Source: Saprospiraceae bacterium (GTDB lineage Bacteria; Bacteroidota; Bacteroidia; Chitinophagales; Saprospiraceae). Taken from it: a DNA stretch of 64,000 nt. Both the position numbers and the translations under genes were made by a program. Below, piece by piece: positions 1 to 10,600 of this stretch. Under the pieces are notes generated by a model. It ran no database searches and was not told the origin of the DNA. It saw only the letters and a program-made list of their open reading frames with translations. The stretch lies in assembly GCA_016711125.1 (NCBI GenBank), contig JADJTQ010000007.1, positions 310,001 to 374,000 of the forward strand, given 5' to 3'. Within the stretch, counting starts at the first letter, position 1. Every line of letters begins with the position of its first letter.

Positions 1-80
1 TTACATTTTATGACCTGATCAACCAATGCAACCGGATCAGAGACATCCTCTAACGAAGTAAAGTTTTTTAAAATCGACAT
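1..80 (-). CDS. argF': N-acetylornithine carbamoyltransferase, N-terminal fragment (window edge)
   Basis: Only the first 26 codons lie in the window; the gene continues past position 1. The start reads MSILKNFTSLEDVSD, which resembles the N-terminus of Bacteroidota acetylornithine carbamoyltransferases (KNFTS motif followed by a long helix). These enzymes carbamoylate N-acetylornithine in place of ornithine. It is the fifth gene of a minus-strand arginine series (GNAT, argG, argC, argD, then this one), starting 60 bases after the argD stop, which supports the call. An ordinary ornithine carbamoyltransferase cannot be excluded from so short a piece. Confidence 0.6.
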   Translation of the reverse strand, partial: MSILKNFTSLEDVSDPVALVDQVIKC

Positions 81-139
81 TTTTTGAGTTTGTGAGATTG
101 CAGGATTTTAGATTACAGATTAATTGCTGATTGCTGATT

Positions 140-1272
140 TCAGGTTCCGATCGCCAATTTAAATCGGTCGATGCAAAGATCTGCCTCGGCTTGATTAATA
201 TTTAGTGGAGGGAGTAGTCTAATGGTATTTGGATCCGATGAGCTTCCGACAAAAAGTTGATGTTCAAATAATAATTTTGATCTCAGTTCCTTGGTATTAA
301 ATGGCAATTCAATTCCGATCATTAAGCCGGATCCGCGAACCTCCACGATACCCTGCAATTTGCTTAGTTTTGTGACTAGGTAATTGCCGATAAGTTTTGC
401 GTTGTCTATCAGGTTTTCCTGAACGATAATTTCTAGTACGGCAATAGCTGCAGCACAACCCAGGTGGTTGCCTCCAAATGTTGTGCCCAACAGGCCGTAC
501 TTAGGTGTAAAAGAATTTGATATCAACACCCCTCCGATCGGAAAACCATTGCCCATCCCTTTGGCTACGGTAATTAGATCCGGCCTTAAATCCGGAATTA
601 TTTGATGGGCAAAAAAGTGACCACTACGACCGTATCCTGATTGAATTTCATCCAGAATAAAAACACTTTCGTATTTTTTTGCCAATTTTGAATCTCTAAA
701 AGAAATTCGGAAGAGGGTTGATAGATACCAGCTATCCCTTGAATACCTTCGATAATAATCGCTGCGACATCACCCTTTTTTAATTCGTTATGCAGGGCCT
801 CAGTATCACCAAATTCTAATAGGGTGCAGGGGAAGCCCCTGTTTATGGGGGCAATAATGCCGGGGTTGTCGGTGATATTGACTGCTGCAGCAGTTCGGCC
901 ATGAAAGCCTCTTTTAAAAGCGATGATTTTCGATTTACCGGTATGAAAAGAAGCCAACTTAAGTGCATTTTCATTGGCCTCGGCACCACTATTAATCAAA
1001 AATAGTTGATAGTCTTCATAATTGCTCACCTTGCCCAGCATCTCAGCAAGTTGGTCCTGCAGGTTGTTTTGGACAGAATTGGAATAGAATCCTATTTTGT
1101 CAAGTTGGTCTTTTAATTTTTGAATATAGTGGGGATGACCGTGACCCACAGAAACCACGGCATGGCCTCCATAAAAATCAAGGTATTTCTGGCCCTTATC
1201 ATCGTAGACATAGGATCCTTTACCATGGGTAATGTGAATCGGGTACAGTGGATATACATCAAAAGTTTTCAT
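140..1272 (-). CDS. argD: Acetylornithine aminotransferase, one frameshift
   Basis: PLP-dependent class III aminotransferase that converts N-acetylglutamate semialdehyde to N-acetylornithine in the cytoplasm. The N-terminal half (1272 down to about 690) has the GGHAVVSVGHGHP substrate-region motif and the NSGAEANENALKLA phosphate-binding region. The C-terminal half (from about 685) has VFILDEIQSGYGRSG with the cofactor Asp and the ITVAKGMGNGFPIGG segment containing the PLP lysine. The two halves are in different frames and overlap. Adding one A in the AAAA run at about 685-690 restores a continuous protein of about 377 residues, the normal family length. Its start lies 3 bases after the argC stop. 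The break is probably a homopolymer sequence error, though a real pseudogene is possible. Confidence 0.9.
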
Positions 1273-1274
1273 GC

Positions 1275-2231
1275 TTAAAATACGGTGCTTTTTAGGTTTA
1301 ATCCGGTTGCTTCCGGCAAACCGAACATTAAATTCATATTTTGAACGGCTTGCCCTGATGCTCCCTTAATTAAATTATCAATTACTGAAATAATATGGAT
1401 CATGCCTGAATAGACCTGAATGTTTAACAAACACATATTGGTATTGACGACCATTTTGATATCCGGATTCTGGTCGATGATATGGACAAACGGATGATCG
1501 GAATAATAATCTTTATAGAGTTGTTTCACATCATCTTCTGAAAGGTCACTTTCAAAATAGATACTTGATAATATGCCACGGGTAAAATTCCCTCTCACTG
1601 GTACAAAATGTATGGGGACGATAAATTCATCGTCAACCTGTTTTAATGTCTGTCGAATCTCAGTTAAATGCTGATGCGAAAAAGCCTTGTAAATGGAGAT
1701 ATTATTATTTCGCCAGGAAAAATGACTGGTCTCGGAAAGCGATTGGCCTGCTCCGGTTGATCCGGTAATTCCATGCACATGGACCGCATTCAAAATACGA
1801 TGTTGAGCGGCCATTGGCAACAAAGCCAACTCGATTGAGGTGGCAAAGCAACCCGGATTGGCTATGTGGGTGGCCCCAATAATTTTATCTCTCTGCAGCT
1901 CAGGTAATCCATAAATAAAGTCATGACCACCTTTGATGCGAAAATCGTGACTCAGGTCTATAATTTTAGTGTTGGGATTAAATTTCATCTCCTGCATGAG
2001 CATCTTTGACCGCCCATGCCCCATACAAAAAAAAAGCACATCCGCATCGAGGATATCAGCGGAAAACTTTTGATGAAGGCCAAATAAACCACTATGCACA
2101 TCCGACACATTCTTGCCGGCTTGGCTTTGGCTCTGGCAAAAGGCTAGTGACACATCAGGATGATTGACTAAAATCCGGATTAATTCACCTCCGGTATAAC
2201 CTGCAGCCCCTGCAATGCCTGCCTTAATCAT
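1275..2231 (-). CDS. argC: N-acetyl-gamma-glutamyl-phosphate reductase
   Basis: NADPH-dependent reductase of N-acetylglutamyl phosphate, third step of arginine synthesis. It is intact at 318 residues. The N-terminal Rossmann motif GIAGAAGYTGGELIRIL is at residues 5-21, and the active-site cysteine lies in ANPGCFATSIELALLP, around residue 128. The middle HGITGSTGAGQS stretch is typical of the family. The start overlaps the end of argG by 8 bases, so translational coupling is likely. The neighbours argG and argD confirm the pathway. Confidence 0.95.
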   Translation of the reverse strand: MIKAGIAGAAGYTGGELIRILVNHPDVSLAFCQSQSQAGKNVSDVHSGLFGLHQKFSADILDADVLFFCMGHGRSKMLMQEMKFNPNTKIIDLSHDFRIKGGHDFIYGLPELQRDKIIGATHIANPGCFATSIELALLPMAAQHRILNAVHVHGITGSTGAGQSLSETSHFSWRNNNISIYKAFSHQHLTEIRQTLKQVDDEFIVPIHFVPVRGNFTRGILSSIYFESDLSEDDVKQLYKDYYSDHPFVHIIDQNPDIKMVVNTNMCLLNIQVYSGMIHIISVIDNLIKGASGQAVQNMNLMFGLPEATGLNLKSTVF

Positions 2232-3430
2232 GTTTTTTAGGTTTATGAACCGAATAATAGTTCTTTAACGGTGTTGCAAGAAGTTTTATAAATCCCTTGG
2301 CTTCTTCAGAATCCCAGGTTTTATTTTCTTCTCCATATGAACCAAAGCGACTTTGCATTAAATCATTGGAAGATTTAATACCATGCAATTCGAAACGATA
2401 AGGGTAAAGTCGCACGGTTACTTCACCGGTTACTTCTTTTTGTGTATCTTCTAAAAAGCCTTCAATATTCCGCATTACGGGTTCAAGATATTGGCCCTCA
2501 TGTAGCAACATGCCATACCAGTTTGCCAACTGCTCTTTCCAATACTGTTGCCACTTGGTCAGAGTGTGTTTCTCAAGTAGATGGTGAGCTTTAATGATGA
2601 TTAACGGAGCTCCTGCTTCAAATCCTACTCTTCCTTTGATGCCAATGATGGTGTCACCGACGTGCATATCTCGACCGATGGCATAATCTCTGGCGATTTT
2701 TGTGAGTTCCTCGATCGCCGCCAAGGGTTTATAATTTTGGTCATCGATGGCTCTCAGTTCGCCCTTTTTAAAGGACAGGGTAAGGGTTCGAGGTTCGATG
2801 CCTGGTTTCAATGGGCTTGGAAAAGCATCTTCGGGTAGTGGTAGAAGAGATGTTAAAGTTTCTTTACCACCTACACTTGTACCCCAAAGACCCTGATTGA
2901 TCGAGTATTGTGCCTTTTCCCATGAAAGTTGAATGCCATGGTGTTGTAGGTAGGCCACCTCTTCTTGTCTGGTTAATTTTTTATCACGAATGGGAGTGAT
3001 GATTTCCAGATCTTTGCCAAGCACTTGAAATGCCAGATCAAATCTAACCTGATCATTTCCTGCTCCGGTACTACCATGAGCTACTGATTTTGCCCCCATT
3101 TTATTAGCATACTCTACGATTTCGAGGGCTTGAAAGACCCGTTCGGCACTGACGCTGAGAGGGTAGGTATTGTTGCGCAATACATTGCCGTAAATTAAAT
3201 ATCGGATACATGCATTATAGTACCGTTGTACCGCATTCAGATGCACAAACTGTTCGGCACCTAAGGATATGGCCATCGCTTCGATGCGTTTAATCTCATC
3301 CGGTTGAAAACCGCCCGTATCAACAAAGGGCCGCATGTACTGATAAGCCTTTTTCTTCGGTAAGGTATTTAATAGAATAAGATGTATCTAGGCCACCACT
3401 GTATGCCAATACGACAATGGGTTTGCTCAT
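2224..3430 (-). CDS. argG: Argininosuccinate synthase, one frameshift
   Basis: ATP-dependent ligase joining citrulline and aspartate. The N-terminus MSKPIVVLAYSGGLDTSY carries the SGGLDTS ATP pyrophosphatase loop. Downstream are the AHGSTGAGNDQVRF motif and the GKETLTSLLPL and IGIKGRVGFEAGAP segments of the synthetase domain. The first 32 codons and the rest are in different frames. Removing one C from the GGGCC/GGCCC run at about 3328-3332 joins them (HAAFVDTGGF at the junction) into about 401 residues, the normal length. The ATG at 3430 is chosen from family alignment. Upstream, the reading frame is open into the GNAT gene without a stop, so a GNAT-ArgG fusion is also possible. Confidence 0.9.
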
Positions 3431-4006
3431 TTTTTCCGGTTGAATAATTTTGTTACTTAAATCTAATTTCATCGCCTCCACTTTTGAAGGAGCTAACATC
3501 CCCGTACAGAGGCACATTTGATAATTCTTACTGGTCAGTATGCTGTAATTGCTGCAACTGCTGCAACCTTTCCAAAAGGTCTCATCTTTGGTTAGCTCTG
3601 AGAAGGTGACCGGATGATAGCCTAATGCCGAGTTAATGCGCATGACAGCCAAACTGGTGGTAATGCCAAAAATTCGGGCTTCCGGATATTTATCTCGTGC
3701 CAGGTTAAAAATCTTTGACTTTATCTTTTTTGCAATACCCTGGCTCCGGTAGTCAGGATGTACCAATAAACCACTATTTGATACATATTTTTTGTTCTCA
3801 AAGCTTTCAATGTAACAAAAGCCAACAAACTTGTCATCTTCCAGAGCAATAACTGAGTCACCAGAAATCATTTTTTTGACGACGTATTCAGGGGTTCTTT
3901 TGGCAATTCCCGTGCCTCGAACTTTAGCCGATTCTTCATATTCCCGACAGATTTCATCGGCATATTTTAAGTGTTGATCACCTGCAATAGAAATAATTAT
4001 ATCCAT
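3431..4006 (-). CDS. GNAT N-acetyltransferase, probable N-acetylglutamate synthase
   Basis: GNAT-fold acetyltransferase of about 190 residues. The acetyl-CoA loop is LLVHPDYRSQGIAKKI (motif A, Q/RxxGxA pattern) around residues 81-96. The C-terminus carries a cysteine cluster (FWKGCSSCSNY and CLCTGM), which I recall from Bacteroidota acetyltransferases encoded next to argG. In such genomes it is the candidate for the missing ArgA, acetylating glutamate at the first step of arginine synthesis. It starts the arginine series and runs in the same frame into argG with no stop between them. An indel would create a stop at 3453-3455, so separate genes and a true fusion are both possible. Confidence 0.75.
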
Positions 4007-4336
4007 CTTTATTTTGACCTAATCAATTCGTGATAATTGTGAAAGGAAAATTGGTCTAGCTGACCTTAGGGAGGTAAGAATATCATGCACGGCCAAGCCG
4101 GCAACGGAAGTCTGTTTGAATCACATCAATGAGTAAAATCATTTCAACCTGATATTCTGGCAGGCAAAGTTAAGGAGATTCAAATTTTTGGATAGCTTCC
4201 ACTGAGATTTTTCTTCCGACAGATCCAAAATTATGGATTTATCAAAAAAACTGGTCTTTATCATAATGAATGATAATGTACGATGGGAAATGGACTCAAT
4301 GTTTGGGAATGTGGCAGTTAAACTTATCCGAGGTCT
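4007..4336. other. Intergenic region upstream of the arginine series
   Basis: 330 bases between the end of crtZ (4337) and the start of the GNAT-arg series (4006), both on the minus strand. It should hold the arg promoter. I found no open frame of note, no strong hairpin with a T-run, and no clear ArgR-type palindrome. Confidence 0.5.
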
Positions 4337-4801
4337 TTAGGTTTTTCCTGCGTTGAGAGCCTCTCGAAAGTATTTTATAGGGACCCAAAGCATTCCAAAA
4401 CACTCTCCTTCTTCTTTTCCCAGGTGCTTATGATGCATTTTATGGGCTCTTCGTAAGGCCAGAAGATAGGGGATTTTGGTCTTTCTAAAGATTTTGAGTC
4501 GTTGGTGGATAAAAATATCATGTACCATCAGGTAGGCAAAGCCATAAAGAGTCACACCAAGACCGATCCAAAGATACGGAGCCGCTGTGCCCACCTGGGC
4601 GCCAAAGAGACACAGAAGAAATCCGGGTATCCCAAAAAACAGAAAGAAGGAATCATTTCGTTCCAGCACATGGTGATGATCCTTCTTATGATGATCACTA
4701 TGCAATACCCAGAGAAACCCATGCATGACATATTTATGAACAAACCAAGTGACACCCTCCATGGTAAGGAATGTAATCAGTATAATAATAATCGGATTCA
4801 T
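4337..4801 (-). CDS. crtZ: Beta-carotene hydroxylase, bacterial CrtZ type
   Basis: Di-iron membrane hydroxylase that adds 3-OH groups to beta-ionone rings (beta-carotene to zeaxanthin). It is intact at 154 residues, usual for bacterial CrtZ. The histidine motifs are in family order: HKYVMH (22-27), SDHHKKDHHH (about 35-44), HDIFIHQR (about 94-101) and HKMHHKH (about 119-125). Membrane segments lie between them. It is last in crtI-crtB-crtZ, 14 bases after crtB. No lycopene cyclase (crtY) is in this window, so that step must be encoded elsewhere if zeaxanthin is the product. Confidence 0.95.
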   Translation of the reverse strand: MNPIIIILITFLTMEGVTWFVHKYVMHGFLWVLHSDHHKKDHHHVLERNDSFFLFFGIPGFLLCLFGAQVGTAAPYLWIGLGVTLYGFAYLMVHDIFIHQRLKIFRKTKIPYLLALRRAHKMHHKHLGKEEGECFGMLWVPIKYFREALNAGKT

Positions 4802-4815
4802 AAAATCAAACAGAT

Positions 4816-5652
4816 TTAGACCATTTTTAAACTAAGAGTAACATAGGATTTTAAAAGTAAAAATATTTTACGTGGATTGGAGATACGAATGCGTTGTTTC
4901 ATAATGAGTGCAGGTGGAGTAAGTTTTATTTTTCGAAACAATTGGTAGTAGTACACATACGCAGTATAGACTCCTAATCTAGCGGTGCGAGGTAATTTAC
5001 GGATACCATCTAACGCAGCATCAAAATCTTCCTGAATTGATTTTTCGATAGCAACTTTGTCGTTTTGACACAGTCGATTAAGATTAACCTGAGGAAAATA
5101 GCTTCTGCCCAGGTGAGTGAAGTCAGCTTTTAAATCACGGAGGAAATTCACTTTTTGAAAAGCAGCTCCGAGCTTCATGGCTGAGGGTTTTAATTTCTTA
5201 TAAGCAATCTGATCTCCGTTGACAAAAACCTGAAGACACATGAGACCTACAACTTCAGCAGATCCAAGTACGTAACGTTCAAATTCCTGTTGGTTGTATT
5301 CATTCTTGTTAAGATCCATCTTCATACTTTGCAGAAATGTTACGATCAATTCCTTTTTGATTCCATATTTATGGACCACCGACTGAAAAGCATTTAAGAC
5401 TGGATTTATACTAATCCCCATATCAATAGCATCAAATGTATCTTTCGTAAAGCGCTCAAGCAATAGTTCTTTTTCATAGTCATGAAATGAATCGACAATT
5501 TCATCTGCGACACGCACAAAACCATAAATGCTATAGATCGGATTATGTAAACTTTTGTGCAACATATAGATGCCAAAGGAAAAGCTGGTGCTGTAGTGTC
5601 TGGTGATACATTTGCCAATTTCGGTACTGACCTGGTCGTAAAGTGCTTTCAT
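4816..5652 (-). CDS. crtB: Phytoene synthase
   Basis: Squalene/phytoene synthase condensing two geranylgeranyl diphosphates to phytoene. It is intact at 278 residues. The first Asp-rich motif is in FVRVADEIVDSFHDY (around residues 44-58). The second is in QKVNFLRDLKADF (around residues 166-178), and YVLGSAEVVGLM precedes it as in the family. The ATG overlaps the crtI stop by 4 bases (ATGA), which indicates coupled translation. Next is crtZ. Confidence 0.95.
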   Translation of the reverse strand: MKALYDQVSTEIGKCITRHYSTSFSFGIYMLHKSLHNPIYSIYGFVRVADEIVDSFHDYEKELLLERFTKDTFDAIDMGISINPVLNAFQSVVHKYGIKKELIVTFLQSMKMDLNKNEYNQQEFERYVLGSAEVVGLMCLQVFVNGDQIAYKKLKPSAMKLGAAFQKVNFLRDLKADFTHLGRSYFPQVNLNRLCQNDKVAIEKSIQEDFDAALDGIRKLPRTARLGVYTAYVYYYQLFRKIKLTPPALIMKQRIRISNPRKIFLLLKSYVTLSLKMV

Positions 5653-7207
5653 TGGTTATGTTGTTTTAGTAATTGATCGGCTACGAGTTTTCCAGAAATG
5701 ATACTTGGTGGTACACCAGGCCCAGGTACGGTAAGGTGCCCGGTATAAAATAGGTTGTCAATTTTTTTGTTTTTGATACTTGGTTTGAAAATAGCGGTTT
5801 GTTTAATGGTGTTGGCAAGGCCATAGGCGTTGCCTTTATAGGCTCCATAATCCATAATAAAGTCATTCAGACAATACGACCGCTTCTGTCGGACACGTGA
5901 TTTTATTTCGACGCCGGTTCGTGCTTCGATTCTGGCTATCATTTTGTCAAAGTAGTATTCTCGAAGTTCCTGGGTATCGTTCAGACCCGCGGATAATGGC
6001 ATTAATATAAAAAGATTCTCACATCCAGGAGGGGCTACCGTTACATCAGTTTTGGAAGGACAGCAGACATAAAATAAGGGCTTGGTTGGCCACATCGGAG
6101 TATCATAAATCTCGGTCGTATGCTGCTGCAGGTCTTCTTCAAAAAACAGATTGTGATGCAATAAATGATCAATTTTACCTTCAATACCTAAATAGAAAAT
6201 CAGTGAAGATGGAGCCATGACCCGGGTTTCCCAGTATGATTGATCGTAATTGCGATCATCTTTGGGCAAAAAGTTTTGTTCGCTAAAATGATAATCGGCA
6301 GAAGTGACAAAATAATCCGCTCTAACTAGCTTGTCTGGTAGTACGATAGATTTAGCCACTTTATCTTCAATCTGAATGCGCTCACATGCGCTTCCTGTAA
6401 TGATCTCTACCCCTAGTCTTCGAGCAAGAGTTGCCATTGCATCGACAATTTCAAACATGCCTCCCTGAGGATACCAGGTGCCCATAGATAGACCGGCATA
6501 ATTCATGAGACTATAAAGGGCCGGTGTCTTTGATGGAGCTGCACCTAAGAAAAGTACCGGGAACTCCATCAGTTGCTGCAGTTTCCTGTTTTTAAAATGA
6601 CTAGCAACATACCGATCAAAAGATTTCGTCAGATTGAGTTTGAATACTCCTTAATGACACTCGCATTGAAAAACTCAAAAACACTAAGACCGGGCTGGTA
6701 TACGAGCTCCTTCATCCCGACCTCATACTTATACTTTGCACTTAGAAGAAACCTACCCAGACTTGCTGCAGCACCGGGTTCAATCGACTCAAATAACGCA
6801 GAAAGCTTCTGCTGGTCGAAGGGGATGTCGATCAGGTCATTATCATAGAAGATCCGAAATCCGGGATCCAACAACTGAAGTTCATAGAAGTCGCTCACCT
6901 TTTGGTCAAAATCGGCAAAAAAGCGCTCAAACACATCTGGCATCCAATACCAGCTAGGGCCCATATCAAAGGTGTAACCGTCGATTTTAAATTGTCGGGC
7001 ACGACCTCCCAATGACTGGTTTTTTTCGTAAAGCGCCACTTCAAAGCCATACTTTGCCAGGTAGCAGGCGGTTGAGAGGCCGGAAAAACCTCCTCCAATG
7101 ATAACCACTTTACTCTTCAATAGACTTTTGTTTAAAGATTTATTTAAAAAGTTAAACAAGATGTGTTCAAAAAGGTTGGCCATTTTTTGAATTTGGCTAA
7201 GCCACAA
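5649..7207 (-). CDS. crtI: Phytoene desaturase (CrtI type), one frameshift
   Basis: FAD-dependent desaturase converting phytoene towards lycopene. The N-terminal part (7207 to about 6640) has the dinucleotide-binding motif VVIIGGGFSGLSTACYLAKYG and the GGRARQF signature. The C-terminal part (about 6640 to 5649) has NLFYTGHLTVPGPGVPPSIISG, the bacterial-type phytoene dehydrogenase signature. The halves are in different frames. One indel near 6638-6650 joins them through KSFDRYVASHFKNRKLQQLMEF, giving about 520 residues. The start is uncertain: 30-odd residues precede the FAD motif, and a later start (TTG, about 7119) is possible. It overlaps crtB by 4 bases. It faces a palindrome at 7249-7266 that may regulate the operon. 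Confidence 0.9.
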
Positions 7208-7619
7208 GGCGATTTGGTGGAAAATTGAGTCGTGATAAACGAACCTAATCTCTATTTCAATAGAGAATATAATGAAGATCTGACACTCGTGCTAACTTTT
7301 CGGGTCGCATGTTATTTTTTTTAAAATTAATTCACATATTAGTAAAGTTACCATATGATAATGACACTAGTACATATGAAGATTATATTATATATGAATG
7401 ATAGACATCCATAGGTATGGCTGGTCCAATGTCTTGGAGATATCACTTCTTTATATATATATTTGTAGCAATGTGTAGCAATACACAGGTATTTGATTAA
7501 GATATTGTAAACTACACCTGGTAAGACTAAGGTCGGCTGCTGCCCCCAATGGCAGTTTATACGGTGGTCGTTTCGATCGCGTGTGCTCCGCGCTTTTTCT
7601 ACCAGAAGAAGCTCAGAAT
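7208..7619. other. Divergent intergenic region between the crt operon and the large T9SS gene
   Basis: 412 A/T-rich bases that must hold promoters for both directions. Visible structures are the 8-bp perfect palindrome at 7249-7266 near the crt side and a small hairpin GTGTA-GCAA-TACAC (7473-7486). The hairpin is preceded by a direct repeat of TGTAGCAAT. I saw no coding potential. Confidence 0.5.
7249..7266. promoter_or_regulatory. Perfect palindrome upstream of crtI, candidate operator
   Basis: TCTCTATT (7249-7256), two spacer bases, then AATAGAGA (7259-7266): a perfect 8-bp inverted repeat 42 bases upstream of the crtI start used here. Its size and symmetry suit a dimeric repressor of the MarR, TetR or MerR type, and carotenoid operons are often controlled this way. 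No regulator gene is adjacent, so the role is inferred from position and symmetry only. Confidence 0.4.
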
Positions 7620-10600
7620 ATGAAAAACTACTATGAACAAATGCTGAAAAGTGTTCAGCAAATTCTTGTGGCAAAGTCTCCCTCACTTAAATTGAAGAGT
7701 TTAGCTCCTCAAATGACCATTGTCATGCTAGTGAGTGCTGCTAGTTGGTGGCTCATGAGCTCTACCCGCGACATGCCAGATAAATCAATAGAAGGTGAGG
7801 TGCTGGAGCATAGATTGGTCGAATCAGGACTACGGGAGTCACCATCGGGTAAAGAAATGACTAATTTGGCTTTGGCTGATTGCCATGAATGTTACCTCAA
7901 TATCAATTTAAGTCTCGACCCTAGTTGTGAGCGACTGATCACTGCCGACTTATTGCTAAAAAATAATGCTTTGGCTATATCACATCCAGAGTATTATCAA
8001 GTGCGACTTACGGTGGGAAATGGTTTGATCATCGCCAATAATACCCTCAAAATTCAACATGTCGGCAAAGATATCACAGCGATGGTGTCATACGTGGGGC
8101 CGCCTCCTTGCCCGCAAGGCTTAGCTTGTATGACAACGATATCGCTTAAGAACGAACAAGAAGTTAATTTCATACCCTTGTCACCGTTGACGGTTTACTG
8201 TTTTGATCCTTTTTTGCTGAAGGATCCGACTGCAAATGATTATCCACGTAAACCTGCATTGTTACCTGGATGTGGCGGTCTCGCAGATGGACCCTATTTT
8301 GGCGGTGATTGGGTGACTATATTCGACTGCGTGCTGGGAATGCAAGATACTGCAAAAACCATCTATAGGCAGTGGTGGGCTCAGTCGAAAGATGGGCAAC
8401 GCAACATTACTTTTGATACAATCTATGTACTCCGGCTTCCCCCATTGTCTGCTAATAACCTGTACTGTACGGACAAAGACACCGTGTACTGTGGCCTTTC
8501 GGACTCTCCTGTCGGTCCTTACCTCCTGGTGCCTAACCCTATGGTGGCTTCAGAATGTGATACCATATATCTAATGGATCGTTATTTACAGGGCGCGCCA
8601 ATTGATCCCAAATGTGGATTATCGGTGAACGTTGATTCATTGATTTTTCAAAATACCGGATGTGTCAGTCTCAAGAAATATACCGTTGAAATCCATCAGC
8701 ATTGTTATGGTACGGATAATTCCGTATGTATACTACCGGTGGGAGCAAGTAATGCCGTCATAGAAGGAGGAAACGGATTTCCCATTTATGCAGCATGTGA
8801 GTTCTGGTTGTTGGATTTGGATACCATGCCGCCATTTATCACCTGCAATTTTGAAGAGTCTAACTTGAGCTATCCGGTGATTTGTGAAGACAGCTTTACC
8901 CTTACTTATGATTACTGGAAGCTTCACTCTGCTCTAGGGCCTGCCCAATACGATGACACCTGGGCTCTTTTGCCAAGCGGGGAGAACACACCTTTTTCCT
9001 CAGTGGTCAGACATACCATCAGGTGATAAACGCAGATCCTAAAGGGAATGCTTACTACATCCTGGCTTATCAATATATAGCTGCCCGTTTAAATCTATTA
9101 AATGGCTGTGATACCGCCTCTATTCAAACCGTATTTGATCAAGCCAGCGCACTCTTGTTACAATATACTCCGGCTGAGATTAACGCATTGAAACTAAGTA
9201 ATCCTCTTCGGACTCAGTTCATTTTACTGGCTACGTCACTTAATAGTTTTAATACGGGTAAAATGGGTCCCGGCTATTGCAAATCTGATGGAGCATTACC
9301 GGCAATTGTAGTGGCAGCGGGTCCTGACTGTATCGCCAATTTTGTTCTTCCTCAAGTTCTGTCGATAGACATGTGTCATGAGGTGAAACTGGTGAAGGCC
9401 ATGGTTGAAACTTATGGTCCGGTCATTTTCGCCTATGATACGCTGACTGGCTATTGGATATCTCAAGATTTAATCAGATTGGCATTGAGACCAGAACCTT
9501 ACCGGGTTGTGCTTGAAGCTATTGATGATTGTTATAATGTCGGGAGAGACACCTGCTCCATTTTGGTAATTGATAATATCGCTCCCACTGTTGTTGCCCA
9601 TTCGGGACTCACCCTGGAGCTACCCGGAAAAATCGGATGGTTGAGTGCCAGTCAGATTGATAATAATAGTTCGGACAACTGCGGTGTCAATCTGGTTTTG
9701 GCCAGAAGGGTTGACTGGGTGAATCATTGGCCGGACTTCTGTGACAGTACCCGGTTTTATGATCAGACTCCCGAGCTTGATACCATTTGGTGTAAGTATG
9801 TCCAACCTAATCAGGCCATTAGTGAATTTGAAGCTTATTATGCTACCACAATTCAAAACTTTGGCTTGATGATGAATCCTTGCGGGCTTTTAATGTATCA
9901 ATCATGGTATTATGATCTTTGCAAATATGCCACCGTTGACTGCAAAGGCTCACTCAATGAGGCAGATTTTAAGGAAGCGTATGGCATGATCCATCCGGAA
10001 ACCAATGTGGATCTTGTTTCGCAGATCGGTGGCGGATGGGCTGATAAGGTTCCTTTTACTTGTGCCGATGCCTGTGATAGTGTAACTGTAGAGCTTCTTG
10101 TGATGGATTTTTGGTGCAATTGGTCTACAAGCTGGACGAAAGTACTGGTTGAAGATAAAACGGATGCAACCGTCATGGCGGAGGTATCTCCTAATGTTAT
10201 GTTGACCTGTCTGACCTATAACCGCGATAGTATTTATACTCTGACTGGAGTATCCGATTCGTTACCGCTGGCCGATATCTTGTTTGCGGCAGATACGGGC
10301 AATCTTGAAGCCCAGGCCATATTGGATCAAGCCTTGGGTGGTTATCAGAAAGCATGGATCGGCCCGGCCAACCAGCTGGTAGATTTGGAGGGCAATGTCA
10401 TAGATCCTCAAATAAGCTTTACCGACCGCGGTATTTGTGAATGCAATCCAGCAGTGGTGCAAGTGAGGTATTATAATCTGGATTCGATGAAATATCTGAC
10501 TAAAGACAGCATTGTCATGATCTGTGAGACGACCGAGGAGACTCAGATGATCAATCAGGGTATTGTGGCGGTAAATTGCAATGATAACACCTATTGTATA

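Noticed and set aside
4502..4819. 105-residue plus-strand open frame over crtZ
   Set aside because: It is the antisense shadow of an intact carotenoid hydroxylase.
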